In this document: one piece after another, positions 28,528 through 36,876 of the stretch
Layout: every line of letters begins with the position of its first letter
Position numbering within the stretch: the stretch's first letter is position 1
The notes under the pieces: generated by a model
The model's input: the letters and a program-made list of their open reading frames with translations, nothing else
What the model was told of the DNA's origin: nothing
Databases searched by the model: none
Translations under genes and position numbers: made by a program
NCBI RefSeq assembly: GCF_003610535.1
Contig: NZ_RAPN01000001.1
Location: 1,599,320-1,663,319 of the forward strand
Direction: 5' to 3'
Source of the DNA: Mangrovibacterium diazotrophicum
Lineage (GTDB): Bacteria; Bacteroidota; Bacteroidia; Bacteroidales; Prolixibacteraceae
Length of the DNA: 64,000 bases

Positions 28528-29763
28528 CTAGTTCTCGGTATTTTCCTTCTTACGAATCACATCCGCTCTAAGCTTTTGCAGATCCGAATTGCCCGGCATC
28601 AATTGATCGCCGTATTCAATCCAGCTAAGTACTTGCTTATATTCTTTCTTGTTCTCCGTGAATTTCAAAAATTTAGAACCGATTTTTACAATGGCGTCTT
28701 TTTGCGCAGTCGCTTCAACTCCCTCAGCCATTTTTTCCAAAGTCAGGTTTCCCATAATGCTGGGCGCATATTTTGTCGCTTTATAATCGTCGTAAGCCGC
28801 TTGATCTTCAGTACGAATTTGCTCCAACGTCTTAGCTCCCATCATGCTATCCATATAAGCCGTAGCCAATTGCTTGTAAGCTTCGCCATCATTTGCCAGA
28901 AAACAGTAGTTCAGCTCATAGCCTTTCAGTTCATCAGCTTTCTCCGCACTGCCCGGTAGTTCCTTCCAGCTTGTTATAAAGGCACGCATAAGTCTGGCAT
29001 CACGGGTTTTATACGCGAGTTGCCGGGTATTGTAAACCATAGTTGCCTGAAGACTTTCCAGGGTCTTTTCTTCAGCACGTGTGGCAATATCAAAATATTC
29101 GTTGTAGTTCGTTTTCAGGATTTCCTCAGCTTTGCCATCAATCAACAGGAACTTCCGGTGATCGAACAGGTATTCCATCATATCCACATCGTTCTCTTTA
29201 ATCTCGGTTTGAACCTTCAGCCAGGCTTCAATGGCATCGTAGGGTTCTTCCCGGTACTCGATCATCTTCGCGATGTATAATTTTAAAAACCGCTCGTCAT
29301 TTTTCTTACCTTCATATTCAGCCTTCAGATCGGCCATGCTATAACCGTTACTTACAGCAGCAATGGCTTCTTTGCCCATGGTAATGGCATCCGGGATATC
29401 TCTGTATCCAACTTTCTTGTACACCATTTCGCCCTTACCGTTAATAAATACAGTGGTTGGATAAGCGTTTACGCCATATTTACGAGCCGCTTCCTTTCCT
29501 TCCTTTTCGGCATCCAACTGAATATTGATAAACTCCCGGTTATAGAGATTTCCTACTCGTTCGTTCGGAAAAACATTGTTAGCCATCATTTTACATGGGC
29601 CACACCATTCCGTATAAAAATCGATAAAAACCAATTTGTTTTCCTGCTGTGCCTGGGTTAACGCTTCCTCAAATGTGATCTGTTTAAAATCAATTCCTTC
29701 TGCAAATAACTGTCCCCCAAAAAACATGGCAAGAACGACTAGAATTGTCTTCAATTTGTTCAT
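28528..29763 (-). CDS. Periplasmic thioredoxin-domain protein, copy 3
   Basis: First gene of the thioredoxin trio in transcription order, 411 residues. Sec signal (ending QLFA-E), thioredoxin domain with YTEWCGPCKMM and the cis-Pro segment NAYPTTVFINGKG, then a helical C-terminal region with AWLKVQTEI, a phrase shared with copy 1. All catalytic features are present. The preceding 185 nt carries the terminator of the proximal M16 gene, so this operon needs its own promoter, which I could not identify. Confidence 0.88.
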   Translation of the reverse strand: MNKLKTILVVLAMFFGGQLFAEGIDFKQITFEEALTQAQQENKLVFIDFYTEWCGPCKMMANNVFPNERVGNLYNREFINIQLDAEKEGKEAARKYGVNAYPTTVFINGKGEMVYKKVGYRDIPDAITMGKEAIAAVSNGYSMADLKAEYEGKKNDERFLKLYIAKMIEYREEPYDAIEAWLKVQTEIKENDVDMMEYLFDHRKFLLIDGKAEEILKTNYNEYFDIATRAEEKTLESLQATMVYNTRQLAYKTRDARLMRAFITSWKELPGSAEKADELKGYELNYCFLANDGEAYKQLATAYMDSMMGAKTLEQIRTEDQAAYDDYKATKYAPSIMGNLTLEKMAEGVEATAQKDAIVKIGSKFLKFTENKKEYKQVLSWIEYGDQLMPGNSDLQKLRADVIRKKENTEN

Positions 29764-29882
29764 GAAACTATTTTTTAATTGCGATTAAGTTTTTCTAATT
29801 GAACGGTAATCAGTCTTTTCTACGACTTATTTACTATTAAGACCGAAAAACGGGGACCGAGAGTGACAACAGTATCAAAAAA

Positions 29883-29912
29883 AAAGTCAGTTCATAACTA
29901 AATGAACTGACT
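29883..29912 (-). terminator. Strong terminator after the proximal M16 gene
   Basis: A perfect 12-bp stem (29883-29894 with 29901-29912) with a 6-nt loop is followed on the minus strand by about eight T residues. It lies about 40 nt after the M16 stop codon and separates that gene from the thioredoxin operon. Confidence 0.8.
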
Positions 29913-29948
29913 TCCGTCTCAATATTTTACTTTCTGTAAATTACGGGA

Positions 29949-32678
29949 TTATCTTTCAGGCCAAAATGTTGTTCGAAAACAATGTTCTAAATCAATCATT
30001 TGATACAAACAAGATTCGAATTCCTTCTTTGACAGTTTCTTAATCATAGCGTCCAGTTCAGCCGGAGAATAAAGCTTGCCGTATTTGAAATAACTTTTCA
30101 GCCAGGCGTCCGAGATTCGATCATCTTCATAAAAGCTCATGACATACAAACTGCGCAACATCGCCCTGACTTTCGCGACATCAGTATCCGTCAACTCCTC
30201 CTTGCTTAGCGGTTTCAAAAGTTCATTCGCCATAATTTCATACGAGCGTTCGGCATTGGCCGTATCGGTCATATAGGCGAGGCGCAACATGCGTGAATTA
30301 ACCGGATCAACCGAAATAGCCGAGCGTTTGCCAGTGGCGTAGACCATGCCGTATTTCTCGCGCAAAATCTTGACCATCCGCAGGTGTGCATGCTCCAAAG
30401 CCCCCTGCAGAACCAGTTCATCGCGCATCGTCAATTGGCGTGACGATGTTTTGTTGAACGCGTAAACAACCTTGGCCAAATCACGTTTCCAGCTTTCAAT
30501 TTGGATTCCCGCCGAATCAACTGCAGCCGTGGTCGCTTCTTCTGCCATCGGCAACGGCGGGGTTGAAGCAACAAGGCTTCCGATATATTTCGAAACCAGC
30601 TCTTCCATATTTTCGGGCAAATCGCCTTCGATATAAATAATCGAATTGCTCAGGTTTTCTTTCAACAGGCGATCATATTGACACAATCGTTGCACGAGTT
30701 GATCGTCCCGCGCACTATCGGCCGTTGCTGGCGATTCGGAAGGATACTTTTTCGATTCATTCCGGCGATCCATCTTGTCCAAAAACTCCCGAACCGCTTC
30801 GTCTTCCGGATAGTTTGTTTCTGTCACCACCAGGTTGAAAACCTGAACCATTTGCTCCAGAAAATCCGATTTCCCACCGATACTCAATTCAAAATCCTGA
30901 TCTTCGAAACCAACATTTTTGAACATCCTCATGCTCTGCTCCAACGAGTGGGCTTCCTTCGAATCGTACTTCCCATATGCTCCGTTTAATATTCGGATCG
31001 CTTTTCCGAAATATTCCCGGTCGGCCTCTGGCACCTGTTTCAACCCATTCTTTCCAATCAGTTTGATCTTTGCATTTTCATTCCCAGACCGGAAAAGCAC
31101 AACTTTTACACCATTGGGGTACGAGAGCTCCACCAACTGATCGCCATCAAGTTGCCGCCTATTTTTGACCGGCACCAAGGGCTTTTCGGCAATCTGCACA
31201 GCCACAGGTTTCAATTCGCCCGTTATTGCAGCTCGCGGCCGTTCGAATACAAAAGGTTCGGTAACGATTGTATCCAGCTTGCTCAACCGCCCCAAAATAT
31301 AATCCGCATTGAATTCCGGAGAACAGGCTGTTACTGTGCTATCGAACAGAATTGTCTTATTCAGCTCCAGCATCCGGCTGAGTGTTCGACTGAAATCGTC
31401 CGGGCTAAGCTCCTGAATCGCTCGTTGGGTTAACTCTTTCCGTTGATCACTATCCATCGGAATGTCGCCAGTCCGAAAATACTTATATACACTTCCTACT
31501 ACGGCCGAGTTATCCAAACGGGCACGATTAAAATAATCCATGCGAAGTTTACTGTAATAGTTGATTTCGTCCTGCGAAAAGCCATGCTGCATGGCCTGTG
31601 CCAACACCCGGCAGAACTGATCCAAAACCGTTTCATAACTGGCGTCCGTCGCTAACTTCAGGCGAAAATTGTAGATCGAGTTGCCCGTGATCATCGATCC
31701 AATATTTACCGACGCGTTCGAAATGGAACCGGCCATTTCATTTTCCAATCTGCGCCCGAACATGTCGCACAATAATCCATCGATCAGATCCTGCTTAAAC
31801 GCAGGGTAGTTGTCGATAACAACCGGTGCCGTTTTAAACAACACAGCCAGGGTAACATCGTCCGTTCTTGAGGATGAAGCTTTGCCACTAACAACTGTGG
31901 TCGAATTCACATCGAGGTACTTATTTCCGTTTTGGCTGGTATTTGCCGGAACGTCGCCAAAAATCTGTCTGATGGTCGTTTCGGCGAATTTCTGATCCAT
32001 TTTTCCATAGACGATGACCGCCATATTTTCGGGCACATAATTGTCCTTGTAAAAGCGATACAACCCTTCGCTGGTTGCCGAACGAACCGACTCCTTTGTT
32101 CCCAACACATCGTGTCCTTCCAAACTTGTTCCCAACAGGTTAACGGAACCCGAGGTTGCCGAATTTCCACCGCGGTTAATCTCTTCAACGATGACTTTCT
32201 TTTCGTTTTCCAGCTCCTCCTCGTCCAGTTTCAGGTAAAACATCCAGTCTTTCAGTATCCCCAGGCTTCTGCTGAAATAATCTTTGTCGTTCTCGGGAAT
32301 CGTCATAAAATACTGTGTATCCGTCTTCCCGGTAAACGCGTTATAATCGAGGGCAATGCGCATCCCCATCAACTCCATTTCTTCCAGACAGGCGCCTTTC
32401 GGGTAATGCTCACTCCCCTGAAACAACATGTGCTCGATGATATGCGCGTAGCCGTGTTGATCGGGCCGTTCCATGAAAGCACCAATATTAGTGTAAATTT
32501 TGACCACGACTTTTCCCGGATCACCGTTTGGTATGAGGTAGTAGGTCATTCCGTTGGCGAGTTTTCCAACTTCAATATTTTTAGGTAATGCTAACTGCTG
32601 TCCCATGGCCAAGCTTCCATTAAGTGCCAGGAGCAGCAATAAGCAAAATTTTTTGATTCCTGTTGTCACTGTTTTCAT
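29949..32678 (-). CDS. M16 family two-domain zinc peptidase (SusCD-linked copy)
   Basis: Second pitrilysin-type peptidase, about 909 residues, with a Sec signal (ending LAMG-Q). The zinc motif HIIEH is followed by MLFQGSEHYPKG near residue 82, and the third ligand is in VIVEEINRGG. The C-terminal half keeps REKYGMVYATG, covering the Arg/Tyr pair. It closes the SusC/SusD transcription unit, so it is the better candidate for processing the imported peptide. The frame opens at a GTG at 32681, but the adjacent ATG at 32678 is preferred. It is clearly diverged from the copy at 22751, so it is not a recent duplicate. Confidence 0.92.
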   Translation of the reverse strand: MKTVTTGIKKFCLLLLLALNGSLAMGQQLALPKNIEVGKLANGMTYYLIPNGDPGKVVVKIYTNIGAFMERPDQHGYAHIIEHMLFQGSEHYPKGACLEEMELMGMRIALDYNAFTGKTDTQYFMTIPENDKDYFSRSLGILKDWMFYLKLDEEELENEKKVIVEEINRGGNSATSGSVNLLGTSLEGHDVLGTKESVRSATSEGLYRFYKDNYVPENMAVIVYGKMDQKFAETTIRQIFGDVPANTSQNGNKYLDVNSTTVVSGKASSSRTDDVTLAVLFKTAPVVIDNYPAFKQDLIDGLLCDMFGRRLENEMAGSISNASVNIGSMITGNSIYNFRLKLATDASYETVLDQFCRVLAQAMQHGFSQDEINYYSKLRMDYFNRARLDNSAVVGSVYKYFRTGDIPMDSDQRKELTQRAIQELSPDDFSRTLSRMLELNKTILFDSTVTACSPEFNADYILGRLSKLDTIVTEPFVFERPRAAITGELKPVAVQIAEKPLVPVKNRRQLDGDQLVELSYPNGVKVVLFRSGNENAKIKLIGKNGLKQVPEADREYFGKAIRILNGAYGKYDSKEAHSLEQSMRMFKNVGFEDQDFELSIGGKSDFLEQMVQVFNLVVTETNYPEDEAVREFLDKMDRRNESKKYPSESPATADSARDDQLVQRLCQYDRLLKENLSNSIIYIEGDLPENMEELVSKYIGSLVASTPPLPMAEEATTAAVDSAGIQIESWKRDLAKVVYAFNKTSSRQLTMRDELVLQGALEHAHLRMVKILREKYGMVYATGKRSAISVDPVNSRMLRLAYMTDTANAERSYEIMANELLKPLSKEELTDTDVAKVRAMLRSLYVMSFYEDDRISDAWLKSYFKYGKLYSPAELDAMIKKLSKKEFESCLYQMIDLEHCFRTTFWPER

Positions 32679-32794
32679 CACGTCTTCTGTTTTTTGGCTT
32701 CTAAAAATGCTTCTTCCACTTCATTCATAAAAAAGAAGGGACTGACAAAAGCCAGCCCCATCATCTTACATTCCTCTCTTAAGCATTGAGATTT

Positions 32795-34264
32795 CTATTC
32801 GTATAAGAACGTGTACGTCTCATTAGATCCGGCAGCCGGATAGCCACCGCCGATATACGTCTTAACAATCGATGTAATGTTACCATCGTTGTCGGTTTCG
32901 TACTGATAAACCGGAGTGTACAAATAGGCATATGAGCTGGCACCAACCGTTTCCAACGGAATATATTTGTTCCACAACAGATCACGATAAACGTTCAACA
33001 TGATGGAATTATCCATGTAGAACTGCGGGAAGCCTTCAACGTAGGTTGGCATCAATACCGGGTCAAATTCAACAAACTGCTGACGACGAGAGCTGTTCTT
33101 GGCATAGGATGCTGACTGCCAGTATTCGCTGAAAATGGTCTCTCCTAAATTAAAGGGATCAGAATAAGTTACATCGGCAATTTGTTTTCCTTCGTAATAG
33201 AACTGCTCTACAGAACCATCTTCACGGTAAACAAAGCCATCAGCTAACACTTCAACATCAGACTCTGAGACTAGCTGGCCAAGATCATCATAATCAAATT
33301 CCTGCAACTCCAATGAAGCCAACTGCGTTGTTCCGTCTGTGTAGTAGAAACGGTAACGCTTGTCGTAAGAAAAAGTACCTGCAGTAGTCACCGATCTGTA
33401 AATGATCGAATCGAGCATACCTGCTTCATTGTAATAGAAGTTGTTTGTATACGACGAACCAGTTGGGAAAATGTATTCAAACCAACTCAGGCGATCTGTT
33501 CCTGCTTCATATTCCAGGTTGATGGTGTAGTTGATGCTGTTGTAGTTGGTATAATAAATCCGGTAAGGGTGTTTAATTTCGTCGGTTTTATGCAGGGTAA
33601 TTTTTGTTGTTGAAACCTGACCGGTTTGATCGGCAATCACAATGTCGATCACATAGTCCTGCCCTATCTGCATATCACCGAGAAATACCAATTGCTTGAG
33701 GGTCATCTCGTAAATGGTCGTATCAACCGGGCTGAAGAAATACTGCTCTTCACCTTCAAATTGAATACTAATCGATTCCAGCGCATTCAAACCAGTTGAT
33801 ACCAAACCTTTCACGATATAAGCCGGAGCGGCTACCGCCAGGTTACTACCACCAACCAGTTTGATCTCGGGATACGACAGTCGTTTCACGCTGATGCGAA
33901 TTCCCTGGTTGAAACTACGTGAATCGTTATCGATTACTTTTACAATGTAATTCAATACTGTGTCGTTTTCAAACTGAGTCAGGTCGACCTCGTAAGTAAA
34001 CAGGAAGTTCTTCAAACCATTGAATTCGTTGATTTCCTCCAACACAGTATAGTCAACCGCATTGATCAATTCAATTACTTTCACACCGTTTGGTACTTCC
34101 ATCTCCATCGAAATGTTGTAATAATCGGCCGTATCACGTCGCACTTCAACACGCTGATCAGCGATATCGAAACCGGGATCCGGGAAAGCAGGGTCGTCCT
34201 GGCACGACTGGAAACCCAATGCTCCAGCGACGCCAATCAATAGGATATATAAATATTTTTTCAT
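32795..34264 (-). CDS. Surface lipoprotein of unknown function with YD-like beta repeats
   Basis: 489-residue lipoprotein (GFQSC-Q, Cys21; the following QDD suits outer-membrane export). The N-terminal 220 residues look like two immunoglobulin-like beta domains (VIELINAVDYTVLEEI; YIVKVIDNDSRSFNQGIRIS). The C-terminal half has repeated Tyr/Asp-rich strands such as FYYNEAGMLDSIIY, EFDYDDLGQLV and YQYETDNDGNI, reminiscent of RHS/YD or DUF4595-type beta structure. No enzyme motif was seen. The position after SusD and the metallohydrolase-like lipoprotein suggests a cell-surface binding protein for the same cargo, like SusE/SusF or SGBPs in sugar loci. I do not recognise a named family with certainty. 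Confidence 0.72.
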   Translation of the reverse strand: MKKYLYILLIGVAGALGFQSCQDDPAFPDPGFDIADQRVEVRRDTADYYNISMEMEVPNGVKVIELINAVDYTVLEEINEFNGLKNFLFTYEVDLTQFENDTVLNYIVKVIDNDSRSFNQGIRISVKRLSYPEIKLVGGSNLAVAAPAYIVKGLVSTGLNALESISIQFEGEEQYFFSPVDTTIYEMTLKQLVFLGDMQIGQDYVIDIVIADQTGQVSTTKITLHKTDEIKHPYRIYYTNYNSINYTINLEYEAGTDRLSWFEYIFPTGSSYTNNFYYNEAGMLDSIIYRSVTTAGTFSYDKRYRFYYTDGTTQLASLELQEFDYDDLGQLVSESDVEVLADGFVYREDGSVEQFYYEGKQIADVTYSDPFNLGETIFSEYWQSASYAKNSSRRQQFVEFDPVLMPTYVEGFPQFYMDNSIMLNVYRDLLWNKYIPLETVGASSYAYLYTPVYQYETDNDGNITSIVKTYIGGGYPAAGSNETYTFLYE

Positions 34265-34285
34265 GATAATTTCAGATTTTTACCG

Positions 34286-35383
34286 TTATTCCTCGCTGTT
34301 TAACACTTCCAAGTCCGGGTTCAGACTTTTAAAATCCACACCCCATGAGGTGAACAAATTGTACAGGGTACGCATGTTATCCTGAATGTTTGCCGGGAAA
34401 GCTGCAAGCTCGTCTGCATCGCGGTGCAACATTTCGTTGACATAACTGCGAACATCAGTTTCCAAATCAGCTACAAAGTCATAGGATGGTTTAAAGGCTT
34501 TGGTGTACTTTGTACTTGGACTGGTAGAATAGTCGTACACATTACCTAAGCCTGACGGAGAATTGTAAAAATATTGGGCATCAACAAACCCTTTTGAATA
34601 GACCCAATCCTTGTCGACAACATAAACCGTTGTTTCGTCATCGATTCCCATGTCTGTACGGTAAAGCGAATCCATTTCCTGATCGTAGTAAGCATCTTTA
34701 CCTTCTGAGAATGACTCCGGAATCAGCGAGAACAGGTCATTCATCTCCATGACACGGTTAAAGAACACATAGAAATCGTCCAGAATATAGGCATCCAGAT
34801 CGCGTTCCACTTCATCCGGATTGTACGCAATAACAAACGAATGGCTGTTGTACACCATCGACAAAGCACCGTAATAATAACGAGAACTTCTTGATTCAGA
34901 CTCAATTAACGGATAGAGATATGTTTTACTTTCTGCGTAGATCGATTCTGCAATCAACACCTTCTTTGGGAATCTGGTGATCACTGTACTCGCCGGATCA
35001 AAACGCTGGAAGATCGCCGTATCTACGAAAGCAATCGCCGCGTTCACGTATTCTTCGTAATAGGCAACAGTATCCGGACTCATATTTCCCAGCGAGTCCA
35101 GGTAGATTGATTTGATCTCCGGAATTTCAACCGATCCCCACAAGGCCGAAACATCAGCTTCCTGGGCAGTATAGGCGAAATCCAGGGTATCATCATATTC
35201 GTACAGGACGCCCACGTTGAATTTCTCGTAAATATCCTTAACAGTCGCATTGGTCAAATCAACTTGTGAAGCAACGCGGTCAACATCAGCATAGGATGGT
35301 TCCAGGATATCTTCATCCTTTTGGCAAGAATACAGAATCCCCACCAACAGTATATATAAAATCCAATTCTTAGTCATAATCAT
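34286..35383 (-). CDS. Degenerate 'import-associated zinc metallohydrolase' lipoprotein
   Basis: 365-residue lipoprotein (GILYSC-Q, Cys20) lying between SusD and the next lipoprotein. The layout (KFNVGVLYEYDDT, FQRFDPASTVITRFPKKVLI, KGFVDAQYFY, YDFVADLETDVRSYV) follows the family of SusCD-linked lipoproteins with an HExxH zinc site (TIGR04549-like). At the expected HExxH position, about residues 202-206, the sequence reads DDFYV, and the downstream EDF acidic motif reads YDF. The zinc ligands are therefore absent, so peptidase activity is unlikely and a binding or scaffold role is more plausible. The family match is from memory of motifs. The loss of HExxH is seen directly. Confidence 0.7.
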   Translation of the reverse strand: MIMTKNWILYILLVGILYSCQKDEDILEPSYADVDRVASQVDLTNATVKDIYEKFNVGVLYEYDDTLDFAYTAQEADVSALWGSVEIPEIKSIYLDSLGNMSPDTVAYYEEYVNAAIAFVDTAIFQRFDPASTVITRFPKKVLIAESIYAESKTYLYPLIESESRSSRYYYGALSMVYNSHSFVIAYNPDEVERDLDAYILDDFYVFFNRVMEMNDLFSLIPESFSEGKDAYYDQEMDSLYRTDMGIDDETTVYVVDKDWVYSKGFVDAQYFYNSPSGLGNVYDYSTSPSTKYTKAFKPSYDFVADLETDVRSYVNEMLHRDADELAAFPANIQDNMRTLYNLFTSWGVDFKSLNPDLEVLNSEE

Positions 35384-35412
35384 TTACTTTTTTGGGTTAC
35401 TGCTTTTACGCG

Positions 35413-36867
35413 TTACGGAATAATAATTTCTTCATCAATGGTTGGTATTTTTTCATACCGTTCATTATTCCGGATCAAAGGGTTGTTCTCACGTTCCTTC
35501 AGCGGAATTGGCAGCGTGTAGTTCGGATCGTCCGACAACAGCGTATAGGTCTCAGTTCCCAGTTTAGCACCACTGGCGTTGATTAATGTAAATACGTGTT
35601 TAATCTCGGGGCGGTTAGCCATACGGCGCAGGTCGAACCAGCGGTGATGATCTTCAAAACACAGTTCTTTCCGGCGATCAGTCAATACAAAGTCCAGTAC
35701 TTCTGCAGCATCAGTCGGGTAAGATACCACCGACGGATCGCTGTAACGTACGGCATGTAGTGCTTTCATGTCGCTCACAGCGCTGGCAACATCGCCCATC
35801 TCGGCGTAAGCTTCAGCTCTGTTCAGGTAAGCCTCGCCAACACGCAGGTTTGCAAACCCAAGTGAAGTGTAGCTTCCCTTTTGATATTTTAGCGTGAAAT
35901 AGTTGTATTTACCTGTACCATCGTCAATTGCATCAAAGAAGGCATCTTTCCGATTATCTTCGTCATCATACAAATTAATTAACTCCTTGCTGGCGTGGTA
36001 CGAGTACTCCTGAACTTTACCAAACGAGTCGTAAAGTGAAAACACGGGATTCGTTGCATAGTATGAATAAAGAATTTCTTTGTTCGACGTGTCAACAAAC
36101 GGGCTCGAAGCCGACACCTTCGACAAACTACCGCTGGCAATTACACGGCCTGCATATTCAATACATTCGCTCCATTCTTGTTGGTAAAGCTTCACTCGCG
36201 ACATCAACAAGTCGCAGGCAGCAACACCCGGGTGCCAGATCGACGTTGTCAATCCACTTGCTTCCAACAGCTGGCGTGCTTCGGTCAAATCAGCCTCAAT
36301 TAAGGCGTAACCTTCGGCTACGGTGTTACGGTTGTATGTTTCTTCAACACCAATATCGTCGCGCAACGGAACGCCCAAATCAACGTCGGCAGATGCAGCA
36401 TTAAAAGGCTGTCCGTAGAGGTTCAACAGGTTGAAGTACGACAGTGCCCGAATGAAGTAGGCTTCACCTTTCACCTGATCGATTTCGGATTGCTCACCCA
36501 TAGCATCGTCGATCAATTCGATGACGTAGTTTGCGATGGCAATATCTTCGTACATATACTGCCAGGCTTCATTGATGTAGGTTATTTCATTTCCTTCTTC
36601 ATCAATTTCAATCTCGCGCTGCCAGGTATAAGTCGTTTTCTGGTCAAATTTATCCAAGGTAGTCATTTTCGAATCTTCGACCATATTGTCTGTCATGTAG
36701 TCGATTTGGTCAAAAATCGGATATTGATAGTTGAATTCGTTCAATAACAGGGCGGCGTAGTGATCCGTTTTTTCCGGCACCAACAAATCCTGATCAACTT
36801 CATCGAGGAAGCCGCTACACCCGAAAAACGGGACAAGGATTAATGTGTATAATAATTTTTTCATCAT
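35413..36867 (-). CDS. SusD/RagB-family lipoprotein (peptide locus)
   Basis: Surface lipoprotein (PFFGC-S, Cys17) partnering the SusC upstream. SusD features are present: VKGEAYFIRALSYFNLLNLY, DLGVPLRDD, a TPR-like middle and the C-terminal 'LTDRRKELCFEDHHRWFDLR' motif. At 484 residues it is in the usual range. It lies 9 nt after susC and 29 nt before the metallohydrolase-like gene. The absence of any carbohydrate enzyme and the presence of two M16 peptidases suggest that this SusD binds a peptide, as RagB does. Confidence 0.93.
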   Translation of the reverse strand: MMKKLLYTLILVPFFGCSGFLDEVDQDLLVPEKTDHYAALLLNEFNYQYPIFDQIDYMTDNMVEDSKMTTLDKFDQKTTYTWQREIEIDEEGNEITYINEAWQYMYEDIAIANYVIELIDDAMGEQSEIDQVKGEAYFIRALSYFNLLNLYGQPFNAASADVDLGVPLRDDIGVEETYNRNTVAEGYALIEADLTEARQLLEASGLTTSIWHPGVAACDLLMSRVKLYQQEWSECIEYAGRVIASGSLSKVSASSPFVDTSNKEILYSYYATNPVFSLYDSFGKVQEYSYHASKELINLYDDEDNRKDAFFDAIDDGTGKYNYFTLKYQKGSYTSLGFANLRVGEAYLNRAEAYAEMGDVASAVSDMKALHAVRYSDPSVVSYPTDAAEVLDFVLTDRRKELCFEDHHRWFDLRRMANRPEIKHVFTLINASGAKLGTETYTLLSDDPNYTLPIPLKERENNPLIRNNERYEKIPTIDEEIIIP

Positions 36868-36876
36868 TCTCTTGTT

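Noticed and set aside
32795-34264. RHS-type polymorphic toxin
   Set aside because: The YD-like strands are few, the protein is a short lipoprotein, and there is no RHS core, toxin tip or immunity gene.
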